Positions 21,307 through 29,096 of a DNA stretch of 29,329 nt are shown one piece after another. The stretch comes from Sandaracinaceae bacterium (lineage in GTDB: Bacteria > Myxococcota_A > Polyangia > Polyangiales > Houyiibacteriaceae), in contig JAAZAH010000054.1 of NCBI GenBank assembly GCA_012514415.1, positions 1-29,329 of the forward strand. The letters run 5' to 3'. Made by a program: the position numbers and the translations under genes. The first letter of the stretch is position 1; every line of letters starts with the position of its first letter. The notes below the pieces were generated by a model. The model made no database searches and had not been told where the DNA came from. It worked only from the letters and a program-made list of their open reading frames with translations.

Positions 21307-23499
21307 GTGCTCCGATCTCTGATCAAGGGCTCGATGGCCGCACTTCTGGGGCTCCTCGCCTGTCTTCTCTGCTTTGTCCCTCCTGGCAACGTGAGCGCGC
21401 CGGGTGAGCGTGCGCTCGCGTCGCGCGAGGTCATGCCGGGCGCCGAGCGTTTTCCCGAGCTTGACTTGAGTGAAAGTCCCGCGCTTCGGGTTTTTCGTGA
21501 GGGGGGCATCTCGGCGCTCGACCTATTGCGCATCGGCCAGGCGGAATCCGTCCAATCAGGGACGGAAGGATCAATTGGCGAGGCGGACTCCGTGGGCGTT
21601 CAAGCCTCCGAGGAGAGCGCCCGAGAAAACACGGAGGCCGATGCATCCAATGAAGGGAGAGGGGGCGAAAGCGCCGATTTCGATCCGGCCGAACTTGCCT
21701 ACCTTGAGGCCCGCGCCGCGCTCGCGAGGGGCGAGACGCGCCTCGCCCTTCAGCTTCTTCGCGCGATGGATGAGGAGCATCCCCTGCGACTCGCCGCGGC
21801 TTCGACGCTTGAGAGGCTCCAGCGACGCCCCGATCCCAGCGCAGGCTCCGAGGTGCGAGCAAACGCATCGATGCCCGGGCCGAGCGAGCGGCGATTGATG
21901 CGGGCTCAGCAACTTTATCGATCGCGCCGATACGAAGACGCGAGGAGGCAGGCCCGCGCGCTCGCTGCGAGGGCGAAGGCCGGCGCGCTCTACGAACAAG
22001 CACGGATGCTCGAGGCCGAATCGCTGGGACGGCTCGGGCGAAAACACGAAGAGCTCGCGACCCTGTCGCGTCTTCTCAAACGGGTCGGCGATCCCCGCAT
22101 CCGCGCGCGGGCGCTCTATCGGATGGGGCTCGCGCATTCAATCCTTGGACGGCCCGGCGAGGCGCGCGATCATCTCGACGCGCTCATCACCACCGCCCCT
22201 GAGGCGCCGGAAGCTCCCGAAGCGCTTCGGCTTGCGGCGCGGGCCTCAATCGAGGCGTTCGATCTCGAAGGCGCGATTCTCCGCTATGAGCAGGCGCTCG
22301 AAGACTATCCCTCGGCCCCCGCGGCGGGCGATATCGCCCTCGAGTATTCGCAGTTCCTCGAATCCATCGGCGAGATCCAAGCGGCTCGCGAGGTGCTGCG
22401 CAGGGCCGATCGCCTCCGCCTCGATCGCCGGGCCGAGGATCAGCGCGGTCGCTTTCTTTATTTCGAGGCGCGCCTCATCGCGCTGCATGGCGATCCCGCC
22501 GAGGCGAGCGAGCTCTTTTCTGCGCTGATCGCGCGCTGGCCGCTCAGCTATTACGGCACCCTCGCCGCCTCACGCCTTCGCGAGCTCGATCCCAGCGCAC
22601 TCAAACGCGTCCGCGATCAGCTCTATTGGCCGCGCCTTCGCGCGCCGAGGGAGCGGGAAGGACCTTCGCCGGATGCGCGCGCATACGAGGCTCTTGGCGC
22701 ACTTCTTCGCCTTCGGCTTTTTGATGAGGCCGAGAGGTTCATGGGCGAGATGGGCCTTCTCGGTGCGGAATCGACTCGCGCGCGCCGCGTCTATGCAGCG
22801 AGTCTCTTCCGTGCGGTCGATGAGAAGATCCGCAGTCTTCGCATCCTTCGAAGGAGCTACGACGATCTCGAGTACATCCGCTTCGATGAAGAGGGGCGAG
22901 CGCGTCTCCGACTTGTTTATCCGCGCGAATATGACGGGTTGATTGAATCCGCAGCCGAGCAGTCCGGGATCGCACCCGCGCTTCTTCGCGCCATTGCCCG
23001 TGAAGAGAGCTCCTTTGCGCCGAGAGCCCGAAGCCGAGTGGGTGCGCGGGGACTCGTCCAGATCATGCCGGCCACAGGGCGCTCACTTGCTCAGCGTGCC
23101 GGTATCATATACTATACTCCGGCGATGCTGGATGAACCCGAGACCAACCTCCGACTCGGTGCCTCGTATCTTGGCTTTTTGAAGGCGCGCTTTGACGGGT
23201 GCTGGCCCCTCGCGCCGAGCGCCTATAACGCGGGGCAGGGCAATGTCGACCGGTGGCTTCGGCGCGATGAGCTGGGCGAGCTCGATCTCTTCGTCGAGGC
23301 GATCCCGTTCAGTGAAACTCGCCGCTATACGCGAAGGGTCATACAAAGTTATGCCGCTTACGCTTTCCTCGACGAGGGCCGCTTCATCGAGCCGCCCCTA
23401 CGGCTTCGCCCCGCGGAAGAGCAAGCGCCCCATGAACCGTCCGAAGCCGAGCTCTTGGCCGCCGAGCGCGTCAACGAAGGCGAACCGGACGTTCGATGA
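21307..23499 (+). CDS. Soluble lytic murein transglycosylase (Slt-type) with TPR-like region
   Basis: The protein has 730 residues from the GTG at 21307 (an ATG at 21334 is an alternative that would shorten the signal). The N-terminal hydrophobic segment is followed by a low-complexity stretch to about 115. From 115 to 540 come repeated helical pairs (for example LYRSRRYEDARRQARALAAR, ALYRMGLAHSILGRPGEARD) that fit TPR-like superhelical repeats as in Slt70. The C-terminal lysozyme-like domain spans about 545-700. Catalytic Glu567 lies in AIAREESSFAPRARS, followed by GARGLVQIMPATG and the substrate-cleft motif PSAYNAGQGNVDRWL. It would cleave peptidoglycan to 1,6-anhydroMurNAc products in the periplasm. 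Its stop is 6 bases from the dnaJ stop on the other strand. Confidence 0.92.
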   Translation: MLRSLIKGSMAALLGLLACLLCFVPPGNVSAPGERALASREVMPGAERFPELDLSESPALRVFREGGISALDLLRIGQAESVQSGTEGSIGEADSVGVQASEESARENTEADASNEGRGGESADFDPAELAYLEARAALARGETRLALQLLRAMDEEHPLRLAAASTLERLQRRPDPSAGSEVRANASMPGPSERRLMRAQQLYRSRRYEDARRQARALAARAKAGALYEQARMLEAESLGRLGRKHEELATLSRLLKRVGDPRIRARALYRMGLAHSILGRPGEARDHLDALITTAPEAPEAPEALRLAARASIEAFDLEGAILRYEQALEDYPSAPAAGDIALEYSQFLESIGEIQAAREVLRRADRLRLDRRAEDQRGRFLYFEARLIALHGDPAEASELFSALIARWPLSYYGTLAASRLRELDPSALKRVRDQLYWPRLRAPREREGPSPDARAYEALGALLRLRLFDEAERFMGEMGLLGAESTRARRVYAASLFRAVDEKIRSLRILRRSYDDLEYIRFDEEGRARLRLVYPREYDGLIESAAEQSGIAPALLRAIAREESSFAPRARSRVGARGLVQIMPATGRSLAQRAGIIYYTPAMLDEPETNLRLGASYLGFLKARFDGCWPLAPSAYNAGQGNVDRWLRRDELGELDLFVEAIPFSETRRYTRRVIQSYAAYAFLDEGRFIEPPLRLRPAEEQAPHEPSEAELLAAERVNEGEPDVR

Positions 23500-23505
23500 G
23501 CGGGC

Positions 23506-24576
23506 TCAGCCGAGCTCAGACTTCAGCTCGTTGAGGAGCTTTTTCGCCTTACGCGAAACCTTCTTGGGGACGGCCACGCGAGCGACGAGGATGAGATCAC
23601 CGCGCCCCCTTCCGCGAAGATGAGGCACGCCTGCGCCGGGGAGATGAATCGTCTCGCTTGGTTGAGTCCCCGCGGGCACCTTCACTTTGAGCTTTTTATC
23701 CGAAGCGGGATCGGGATCGTCGATTTCAAGCGTCGTTCCGAGCGCCGCATCGGGGAAGCTTAGATCGAGCGCGCGCACCAAGTTATCGCCGTGGCGCTCG
23801 TAGATGGGGTGGTCCTTCAAGTAGATGCGAACGAGGAGGTTTCCAGCCGGTCCGCCGCGCGTCCCGGGCTGCCCCTTCCCGGTGACCCGAAGCGTCTGCC
23901 CCTCCTCGATTCCCGCCGGGATGACGATGCTCGCTTTTTGTTCGCGCTCGACCTCGCCGGCTCCGTGACAGTCGCCGCAGCGCGCCTTCGCGGTCGCGCC
24001 ACGACCTCGGCAGACGGGACAGGTGGTGGACATCACAAAAAGGCCTTGGCGATGCGCCACTTGCCCCTGCCCACCGCAGTGGCCGCAAGTATCAAGTTTG
24101 CCACCTTCGGCCCCTGTCCCCGAGCACGCGGTGCAGGGGACGGGAATGCGGATGGTGATGTCCTTCTTGGCGCCGAAGCAGGCTTCCTCGAGCGTGAGCT
24201 CAAGATCGTAGCGCACGTCGGAGCCTCGCCGCGGCGCGTTGGGTGAGCTACGGCGGCTGCCCCGGCCCCCAAAGAAATCGCCGAAGATATCGCCGAAATG
24301 GCTGAAGATATCGCCGATGTCTTGGAAGCCAGGCCCGCCGCCACCCGATCGGTTCAGCCCTTCATGGCCGAATTGGTCGTAGAGCGCGCGCTTTTCCGGA
24401 TCGGAGAGGACGTCATAAGCCTCGGACGCCTCCTTAAACTTCCCCTCGGCCTCCGGATCGTCAGGGTTGCGATCGGGATGGTATTGGAGGGCGAGCTTAC
24501 GGAAGGCTTTCTTCAGCTCGCGATCGTCGGCCCCGCGGCCGACGCCGAGGACCTCATAATAATCACGCTTGGCCAT
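23506..24576 (-). CDS. dnaJ: Chaperone DnaJ (Hsp40)
   Basis: This is the DnaK co-chaperone, 356 residues. The J domain at 4-70 has HPD at 33-35 and ends LYDQFGHEGLN. A Gly/Phe-rich linker follows at about 78-106. The zinc-finger region has all four CxxCxGxG-type modules: CTACSGTG at 148, CGHCGGQG at 164, CPVCRGRG at 186 and CGDCHGAG at 200, so it is a true type I DnaJ and not a CbpA-type variant. The C-terminal beta domains and the truncated charged tail (KLLNELKSELG) follow. No dnaK or grpE is adjacent. No purine-rich ribosome site precedes the ATG; instead an 8-bp hairpin ends 10 bases upstream. It is the last gene of the minus-strand series lemA, M48, nadA, dnaJ. Confidence 0.96.
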   Translation of the reverse strand: MAKRDYYEVLGVGRGADDRELKKAFRKLALQYHPDRNPDDPEAEGKFKEASEAYDVLSDPEKRALYDQFGHEGLNRSGGGGPGFQDIGDIFSHFGDIFGDFFGGRGSRRSSPNAPRRGSDVRYDLELTLEEACFGAKKDITIRIPVPCTACSGTGAEGGKLDTCGHCGGQGQVAHRQGLFVMSTTCPVCRGRGATAKARCGDCHGAGEVEREQKASIVIPAGIEEGQTLRVTGKGQPGTRGGPAGNLLVRIYLKDHPIYERHGDNLVRALDLSFPDAALGTTLEIDDPDPASDKKLKVKVPAGTQPSETIHLPGAGVPHLRGRGRGDLILVARVAVPKKVSRKAKKLLNELKSELG

Positions 24577-24586
24577 AAGGGGATGC

Positions 24587-24611
24587 GGCGAGACAGTAAG
24601 TACGTCTCGCC
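24587..24611 (-). promoter_or_regulatory. Inverted repeat with 9-base spacer upstream of dnaJ
   Basis: GGCGAGAC and GTCTCGCC form a perfect 8-bp inverted repeat with a 9-base spacer, filling most of the 45-base nadA-dnaJ gap. The geometry (arms around N9) is that of the CIRCE heat-shock operator bound by HrcA, but the arm sequence is different (CIRCE arms read TTAGCACTC). As RNA it would be a GC-rich hairpin 10 bases before an ATG that lacks a Shine-Dalgarno. Confidence 0.5.
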
Positions 24612-24621
24612 CTAGGTCAAG

Positions 24622-26088
24622 TCAGCCGGCCTGAACTAATGAGGATTTTCCAAGAATTTCTGCGTGAAGCCCTTCGGAGAGGGCGCCGCTTCGTTGGAAA
24701 TCTCGCATATGGAGGATGGGGCGCGCCCCGAGCTCCGCGATTCGGACGCCGGAAATCGTCCCCTCATAACTTTCGGGGTGGAGGCCGCTCATCGACTCAT
24801 CGCTCTCCTGATCGATCCGCTCGGCGATCGTAAGGAGGCTGTGGAGGTTGTTCATCTTCATGTGCGGACAGGTGACGCAGCCGCCGGAGACCGAGCAGCC
24901 ATCGCCCGCAGCAACGCCCGGGACGACGGGGAGGGTGCGATCGCCGGTCGCGGCCATCGCACCCGTTGCGACGGGGAAGACGATCTCGACGGTGGGCGCC
25001 TCGCCTTCGACCTTCGCGAGGCGCTCTTCAACCCCGCGAACGATCGGAGTGATCATGCCCGCCTCGGTGCCGAGAATGAATTCGAGCTTCTCGGAACGGC
25101 CCTCGGCGATGGCCTCATCGACCTTCTCGAGGATGAATCGGAGGATATTCGAGGTGGAGCCGACGATGCCGCGGCCACGCGTTTCGGCTTCGAGCGCGAG
25201 CGCAAACATTCCGCCCGGAACCTCGAGGTGGGCAGTGATGTACGCGTCCGCGTGCTCGGCCCTCACCCTGCGGACGACATCATCGCCAAAAAGATGGTGG
25301 ACGACGCAGCTCCCTTCGCGGAAATAATGGAAGCGCTCGAGGAGGCGCGCGATGCTCTCTCGGTCGTGCGCAGGGTGCACGGTCTTGATCGCCGCATCAT
25401 CAAGCTGACTGAGCGAGCGGAAGAGCGACTCGAGGTTCTCTCCCATATAAGTGTCAGGGCCAAAGAAGATATTCAGCTCGGGAAGCTCGGCGGCCGCCGT
25501 GAGCACGGTCTTTACGACATTGGATGAGGTGCACGTGATCGTGGGCACGATCGTCTGGGCCTCGGCCTTCGTCTGGAGGCTCGTATTGATATAGACCACG
25601 TGGAGCGCCGGGGCGTTTCGCGCTGCCTCTTCGAGGTAGGCGCGATAGGCCTCAGTCTCAGCGCTCTCGGCGAGCGAGCAGCCGATCTCTTCCTCGGCGG
25701 CGCGATAGACTGGGACATCCTCAAATCCGGCAGCGTCGAGCATCGCGCGCACATTCTCGCTCATAAAATCGACACCGAGGACGATGATGGAGCGCGCGCC
25801 CTCGCGCGCCATCTCGACGGCGCGATCGGCCATCAAGAGCGAATCTGAAACAAAAACATGAGGATGCTTACAGGAGGCGAGCACGCCCTGGAGCTCCGGA
25901 TCCATATAGAAATGCGCGACGATGCCAATCTTTTTCTCGCTGAGGAGCGAATCGAGCTTCTTGACGAGGCGCGGATCCGGACGGAGGTAGCTCGCCTGTG
26001 TCTCGGCGAAGCTGCCTTCGGCGGAGATGCCCTCTTGCGAAATTCGGAGGACGGGGAAAGCGGTTGAGGCAGGGGGGGCGTAGCGCAT
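24622..26088 (-). CDS. nadA: Quinolinate synthase A, long (plant-like) form
   Basis: NadA condenses iminoaspartate with dihydroxyacetone phosphate to make quinolinate in de novo NAD synthesis, using a [4Fe-4S] cluster. Cluster-Cys candidates are Cys137 (EEIGCSLAE), Cys261 (GSCVVHHLF) and the C-terminal group CSVSGGCVTCPHMKMN at 398-413. IGIVAHFYMDPELQ at 54-67, VVYINTSLQTKAEAQT at 164-179 and IVGSTSNILRFI at 308-319 are the expected conserved blocks. E. coli NadA is about 347 residues, whereas this one is 488. It has an N-terminal ~40-residue extension and HLEVPGGMFALALEA in place of the usual HPE segment, resembling the NadA part of plant quinolinate synthases. A tandem 10-bp repeat lies just before the start. 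Confidence 0.93.
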   Translation of the reverse strand: MRYAPPASTAFPVLRISQEGISAEGSFAETQASYLRPDPRLVKKLDSLLSEKKIGIVAHFYMDPELQGVLASCKHPHVFVSDSLLMADRAVEMAREGARSIIVLGVDFMSENVRAMLDAAGFEDVPVYRAAEEEIGCSLAESAETEAYRAYLEEAARNAPALHVVYINTSLQTKAEAQTIVPTITCTSSNVVKTVLTAAAELPELNIFFGPDTYMGENLESLFRSLSQLDDAAIKTVHPAHDRESIARLLERFHYFREGSCVVHHLFGDDVVRRVRAEHADAYITAHLEVPGGMFALALEAETRGRGIVGSTSNILRFILEKVDEAIAEGRSEKLEFILGTEAGMITPIVRGVEERLAKVEGEAPTVEIVFPVATGAMAATGDRTLPVVPGVAAGDGCSVSGGCVTCPHMKMNNLHSLLTIAERIDQESDESMSGLHPESYEGTISGVRIAELGARPILHMRDFQRSGALSEGLHAEILGKSSLVQAG

Positions 26089-26094
26089 TCTGTT

Positions 26095-26114
26095 CTTGTC
26101 GATCCTTGTCGATC
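26095..26114 (-). repeat. Tandem CTTGTCGATC repeat in the nadA leader
   Basis: Two perfect adjacent copies of CTTGTCGATC (26095-26104 and 26105-26114) lie 6 bases before the nadA ATG at 26088-26086. On the coding strand they read GATCGACAAG twice and contain AAGGA, the only purine-rich ribosome-site candidate. A 10-bp period equals one DNA turn, so a protein could bind both copies on one face. It could also be simple slippage. Confidence 0.45.
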
Positions 26115-26243
26115 TAGCCGTTTCGAGCTTGGTCGCAGCGTTCGTTCCTAAGCATCTAAGCGTCGCGAGCGCGCACTAGAGAGTTTATTGAAGTATAGGA
26201 CCGAAAGCAGAATGCGAAAGCCGGAAGGGGGGAGGCGATGTGC

Positions 26244-28274
26244 TCACGCTTCGGCATGGGCGCTCGCCGCGATTTCTGCCTCATCGAGGGGGATGGGCGG
26301 CATCGGGCATTCGAAGATGGACGAGATGGCGCGGAGGAGATCCGCCTCTTCGTCGGTAAATCTTCCGTCGCTCGCGACCGTGATCGCCAGCCCTTCGAGG
26401 ATCTTTTTTCGGAGCGCGAAGCGGGTGAGCGAAAGGGTCTCGATGGCGAGATCGAGGGCTTCGAAACGGAGCTCTCTCGGCTCGAGCAGCCGTACGCCTT
26501 GGAGCTCGAGGCGCGCCACCCCGACCTCGAAGGCCCGAGGGATGGCCTCATCGGGCTCTGCGAGACCCGCAAGAAAAGAAAAGAGCATCGAGAGCTCATC
26601 CTGAAGACCGCCGAGCGAACGATAGCGCTCCTTCGCCTCAAGCGGCCGATGTGCCGTCTTCAGGTGATGGCTAAAGAGTCGGGTGAGCGCGAATTCGAAG
26701 GCGTCGATCTGGCCATCAGCTTGGGCGAGCCCATCGAGGATACGAAGAAATTCGCTTAGCTCTTCGCCTTCAAGATGTCGCAGCTGCGGGAAGGCGATCT
26801 GTGCGAGCGGCAAGCGAAGTCGCGCACCCATGGAAAGGGTGAGCGCGCCGAATTCTTTTGTAAGCTCGAACTCTTCGGCTGCAAGTGAGCGCTCGAGAAG
26901 CTGGAGCTGTTGTGCACGTACACCTTCGCTCTCGCGCTCGAAGAGAAGCGCGTAGACCAGTGCGCGAACCTGCTCGGAATCCTGGGCCGCGGCGTGAAGA
27001 CGCTCCGGAAACGCTTGGTGGATTTCATGCGCGCGTTTTTGGGCGAGTTCGTCGAGGATTCCGATTTGCCCGATCATGGCGGCAGGCTCACCCATTTTTC
27101 CGGAGCCCATCGGCGCGTCCATCGGGATCGGCATTCCGAGGGGGCGTCGCGGTTTTGGCGGCGCCTTTGCCTCGCGCTTTTCGCGTTCAAGCTCACGGAG
27201 CGCCTCCTCGCGGCTCAAGGGCTCGGCGTATTCTCCCGTGAAATTGGGCTCAAACACACGGATGCGCTCGATGAGGGGAGGGTGAGTGGCAAAGAGACGC
27301 GTCAAAAAATTATCTCGAAAGCCTTGCGCAAAATAGGCATGGCTCATCTCGGAGGAGTGGGGGTTGAGGATGCGCGATCCGGCCGCGAGCCCGCCGATCT
27401 TTTTAAATGCGCCCGTGAGCCCGAGCGGATTCCTCGTAAACTGGACCGCCGAAGCGTCGGCGAGGAATTCGCGCTGCCGTGAGATGGCCGCTTGGATAAG
27501 TCTGCCAAAGAAGAAGCCCAGCGATCCAAGAATGATGAGACCGACGCCCACCGCGAGAAAGGCGAGCGGTGTCGCGTCTTTATTGTTTCGCCGCCGGCCG
27601 CCGGAGTGGATCGCCACGCGGATGGCGATCCGCCCGAGCACCACAAAGACGAAGATTCCGGCGAGCATGGCGATGAGCCGGGCGTTGAGCCGCATATCGC
27701 CGTTGAGGATATGGCCAAATTCATGCGCGATGACGGCCTGGAGCTCGTCGCGGCTGAGCTGCTCGATGGCGCCCGCCGTGACGGCGACGACGGCGTCGCT
27801 CGTCGTGAGCCCCGCGGCGAAGGCGTTGATGCTCTCCTCTTCGGCGAGGAGGTAGATCTCGGGGAGCGGCACGCCCGAGGCGATCGCCATCTCCTCGACG
27901 ATATTGACGAGGCGCCGCTCAAAAGGATCGCTCGTCATCGGATCGATCCGCGTCCCCCCGAGCATCTCGGCGATGGCCGGTCCGCCCTCGCGGATCTGGA
28001 GCCATTTGACGCCCGAGGCCGCGCCGACGACGCCGAAGGTGAAGAGCGCCATCAACCCGAAGGCGGGGAGCGAGTCGAGGAAGGCCTCGGCGAGGATCGC
28101 CTGACGTTCGGGCCCGGCTGTCGTGACCGCGAGCACATCGGCGTTCATCACGAGGAAGAAGCAGGCGCTCACCGCGAGGACGATGCCGATCACGGCGAGC
28201 ATGAAGAGGAGAACGAGCCTCTTCGAGTTCGCTCGCGCGCGATCTTGGGCCGCGAAAAAATCCGTAGCGATCAT
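26244..28274 (-). CDS. M48 (HtpX-like) membrane metalloprotease with TerB-like C-terminal tail
   Basis: The protein has 676 residues from the ATG at 28274, 24 bases after lemA. Two hydrophobic segments (about 19-43 and 68-90) precede the M48 peptidase domain. The zinc site is HEFGH at 184-188, with third ligand Glu269 in REFLADASAVQFT. Two further hydrophobic segments (about 199-220 and 236-258) lie between them, as in HtpX. HtpX/M48 proteins are usually about 290 residues and degrade misfolded membrane proteins. Here another ~330 residues follow. Two stretches in it, GLAQADGQIDAFEFALTRL near 516 and ITVASDGRFTDEEADLLRAI near 630, resemble TerB-like helical domains. The tail is probably cytoplasmic. 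LemA-M48 neighbours are known in other bacteria, so joint function is likely. Confidence 0.9.
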   Translation of the reverse strand: MIATDFFAAQDRARANSKRLVLLFMLAVIGIVLAVSACFFLVMNADVLAVTTAGPERQAILAEAFLDSLPAFGLMALFTFGVVGAASGVKWLQIREGGPAIAEMLGGTRIDPMTSDPFERRLVNIVEEMAIASGVPLPEIYLLAEEESINAFAAGLTTSDAVVAVTAGAIEQLSRDELQAVIAHEFGHILNGDMRLNARLIAMLAGIFVFVVLGRIAIRVAIHSGGRRRNNKDATPLAFLAVGVGLIILGSLGFFFGRLIQAAISRQREFLADASAVQFTRNPLGLTGAFKKIGGLAAGSRILNPHSSEMSHAYFAQGFRDNFLTRLFATHPPLIERIRVFEPNFTGEYAEPLSREEALRELEREKREAKAPPKPRRPLGMPIPMDAPMGSGKMGEPAAMIGQIGILDELAQKRAHEIHQAFPERLHAAAQDSEQVRALVYALLFERESEGVRAQQLQLLERSLAAEEFELTKEFGALTLSMGARLRLPLAQIAFPQLRHLEGEELSEFLRILDGLAQADGQIDAFEFALTRLFSHHLKTAHRPLEAKERYRSLGGLQDELSMLFSFLAGLAEPDEAIPRAFEVGVARLELQGVRLLEPRELRFEALDLAIETLSLTRFALRKKILEGLAITVASDGRFTDEEADLLRAISSIFECPMPPIPLDEAEIAASAHAEA

Positions 28275-28298
28275 GGCGAATTGCGGCAGCGCTTTGGC

Positions 28299-28889
28299 TT
28301 AGCCGAAGTTCACTCTGACGCCTTCGCGCTCAGCCGGATCCTCGATGCGGAAGAGCTCTGCCGGGAGGAAGCCGAAGGCGCCGGCGAAGATCACGTTCGG
28401 GAAGATCTCGCGCTTCTCGTTATATTCGGTGACGGCGTCGTTATAGGCCTGACGCGCGAAGGCGACCTTATTCTCGGTCGAGGTGAGCTCCTCGGAGAGC
28501 TGCATCATATTCTGGTTCGCCTTGAGGTCGGGGTAGCTCTCGGAGACCATCATCAGGCGAGAGAGCGCGCCGCCGAGGCCCGACTCGGCCTGAGAGAGCG
28601 AGCGGATGGCGCCCGGATCGGCCGGGTTCGCGGCGGCAGCCTGAGCGGCCGATGCGGCGATATTCCGCGCCTTGATCACGGCCTCGAGCGTCTCGCTCTC
28701 ATGCTTCATATAGGCCTTGGCCGTCTCGACGAGGTTCGGGATGAGATCGTAGCGGCGCTTCAGCTGCACATCGATCTGCGCGAAGGCGTTCTTGAAGCGG
28801 TTCCGGAGCTTAACCAGCCCGTTGTAGATGCCGATGATCCAGAAGACGAGGATGGCGACGACGACGAGTGCGATGATGAGTCCGACCAT
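28299..28889 (-). CDS. lemA: LemA family protein
   Basis: The protein has 196 residues from the ATG at 28889. A single N-terminal membrane helix (about 2-22, VGLIIALVVVAILVFWIIGIY) is followed by the family signature YNGLVKLRNRFKNAFAQIDVQLKRRYDLIPNLVETAKAYMKHE, given here in two parts: YNGLVKLRNRFKNAF and then QIDVQLKRRYDLIPNLVE. The rest is a long coiled-coil-like helical bundle with YPDLKANQNM and FARQAYNDAVTEYNE. The N-terminus is expected to be outside or periplasmic and the bundle on the opposite side of the membrane; topology is not certain. The molecular role is not established. The direct linkage to an M48 protease is a recurring arrangement and suggests an accessory or substrate-presenting role. 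Confidence 0.94.
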   Translation of the reverse strand: MVGLIIALVVVAILVFWIIGIYNGLVKLRNRFKNAFAQIDVQLKRRYDLIPNLVETAKAYMKHESETLEAVIKARNIAASAAQAAAANPADPGAIRSLSQAESGLGGALSRLMMVSESYPDLKANQNMMQLSEELTSTENKVAFARQAYNDAVTEYNEKREIFPNVIFAGAFGFLPAELFRIEDPAEREGVRVNFG

Positions 28890-29096
28890 GTGATTTTCCC
28901 GATGATGCGCGTTGTTGAGAGCGTCCGCGACGCTCCGGTTTTATGGATGAAGCGCGTATAAAAGCGGCGGGCTCAGGGAGATCGAGAGCGAACCCCCGCC
29001 CGAGACTCTAGCAGCCATCGCTAAAGCGAACAGCCGGCTTCGTATAATTTTCACGCGCTTGCAGGTTGTGGTGCAATTTATGGTTGTGGATGAAGT
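28890..29096. other. Region upstream of lemA
   Basis: These 207 bases separate lemA from the partial gene at 29097, both on the minus strand. A promoter for the lemA series should be here. The region turns AT-rich at about 29040-29100. A TATAAT on the plus strand (29043-29048) points away from lemA and is not followed by a plus-strand gene. I see no hairpin or operator. Confidence 0.35.

Noticed and set aside
27492..28961. A 489-codon open frame on the plus strand opposite the M48 and lemA genes
   Set aside because: It is highly charged, His/Arg/Asp/Glu-rich and has no family resemblance. It is the reverse reading of two secure genes in a GC-rich genome.
29043..29048. Plus-strand TATAAT near the right edge
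   Set aside because: It points toward the minus-strand partial gene and has no plus-strand gene or -35 element.
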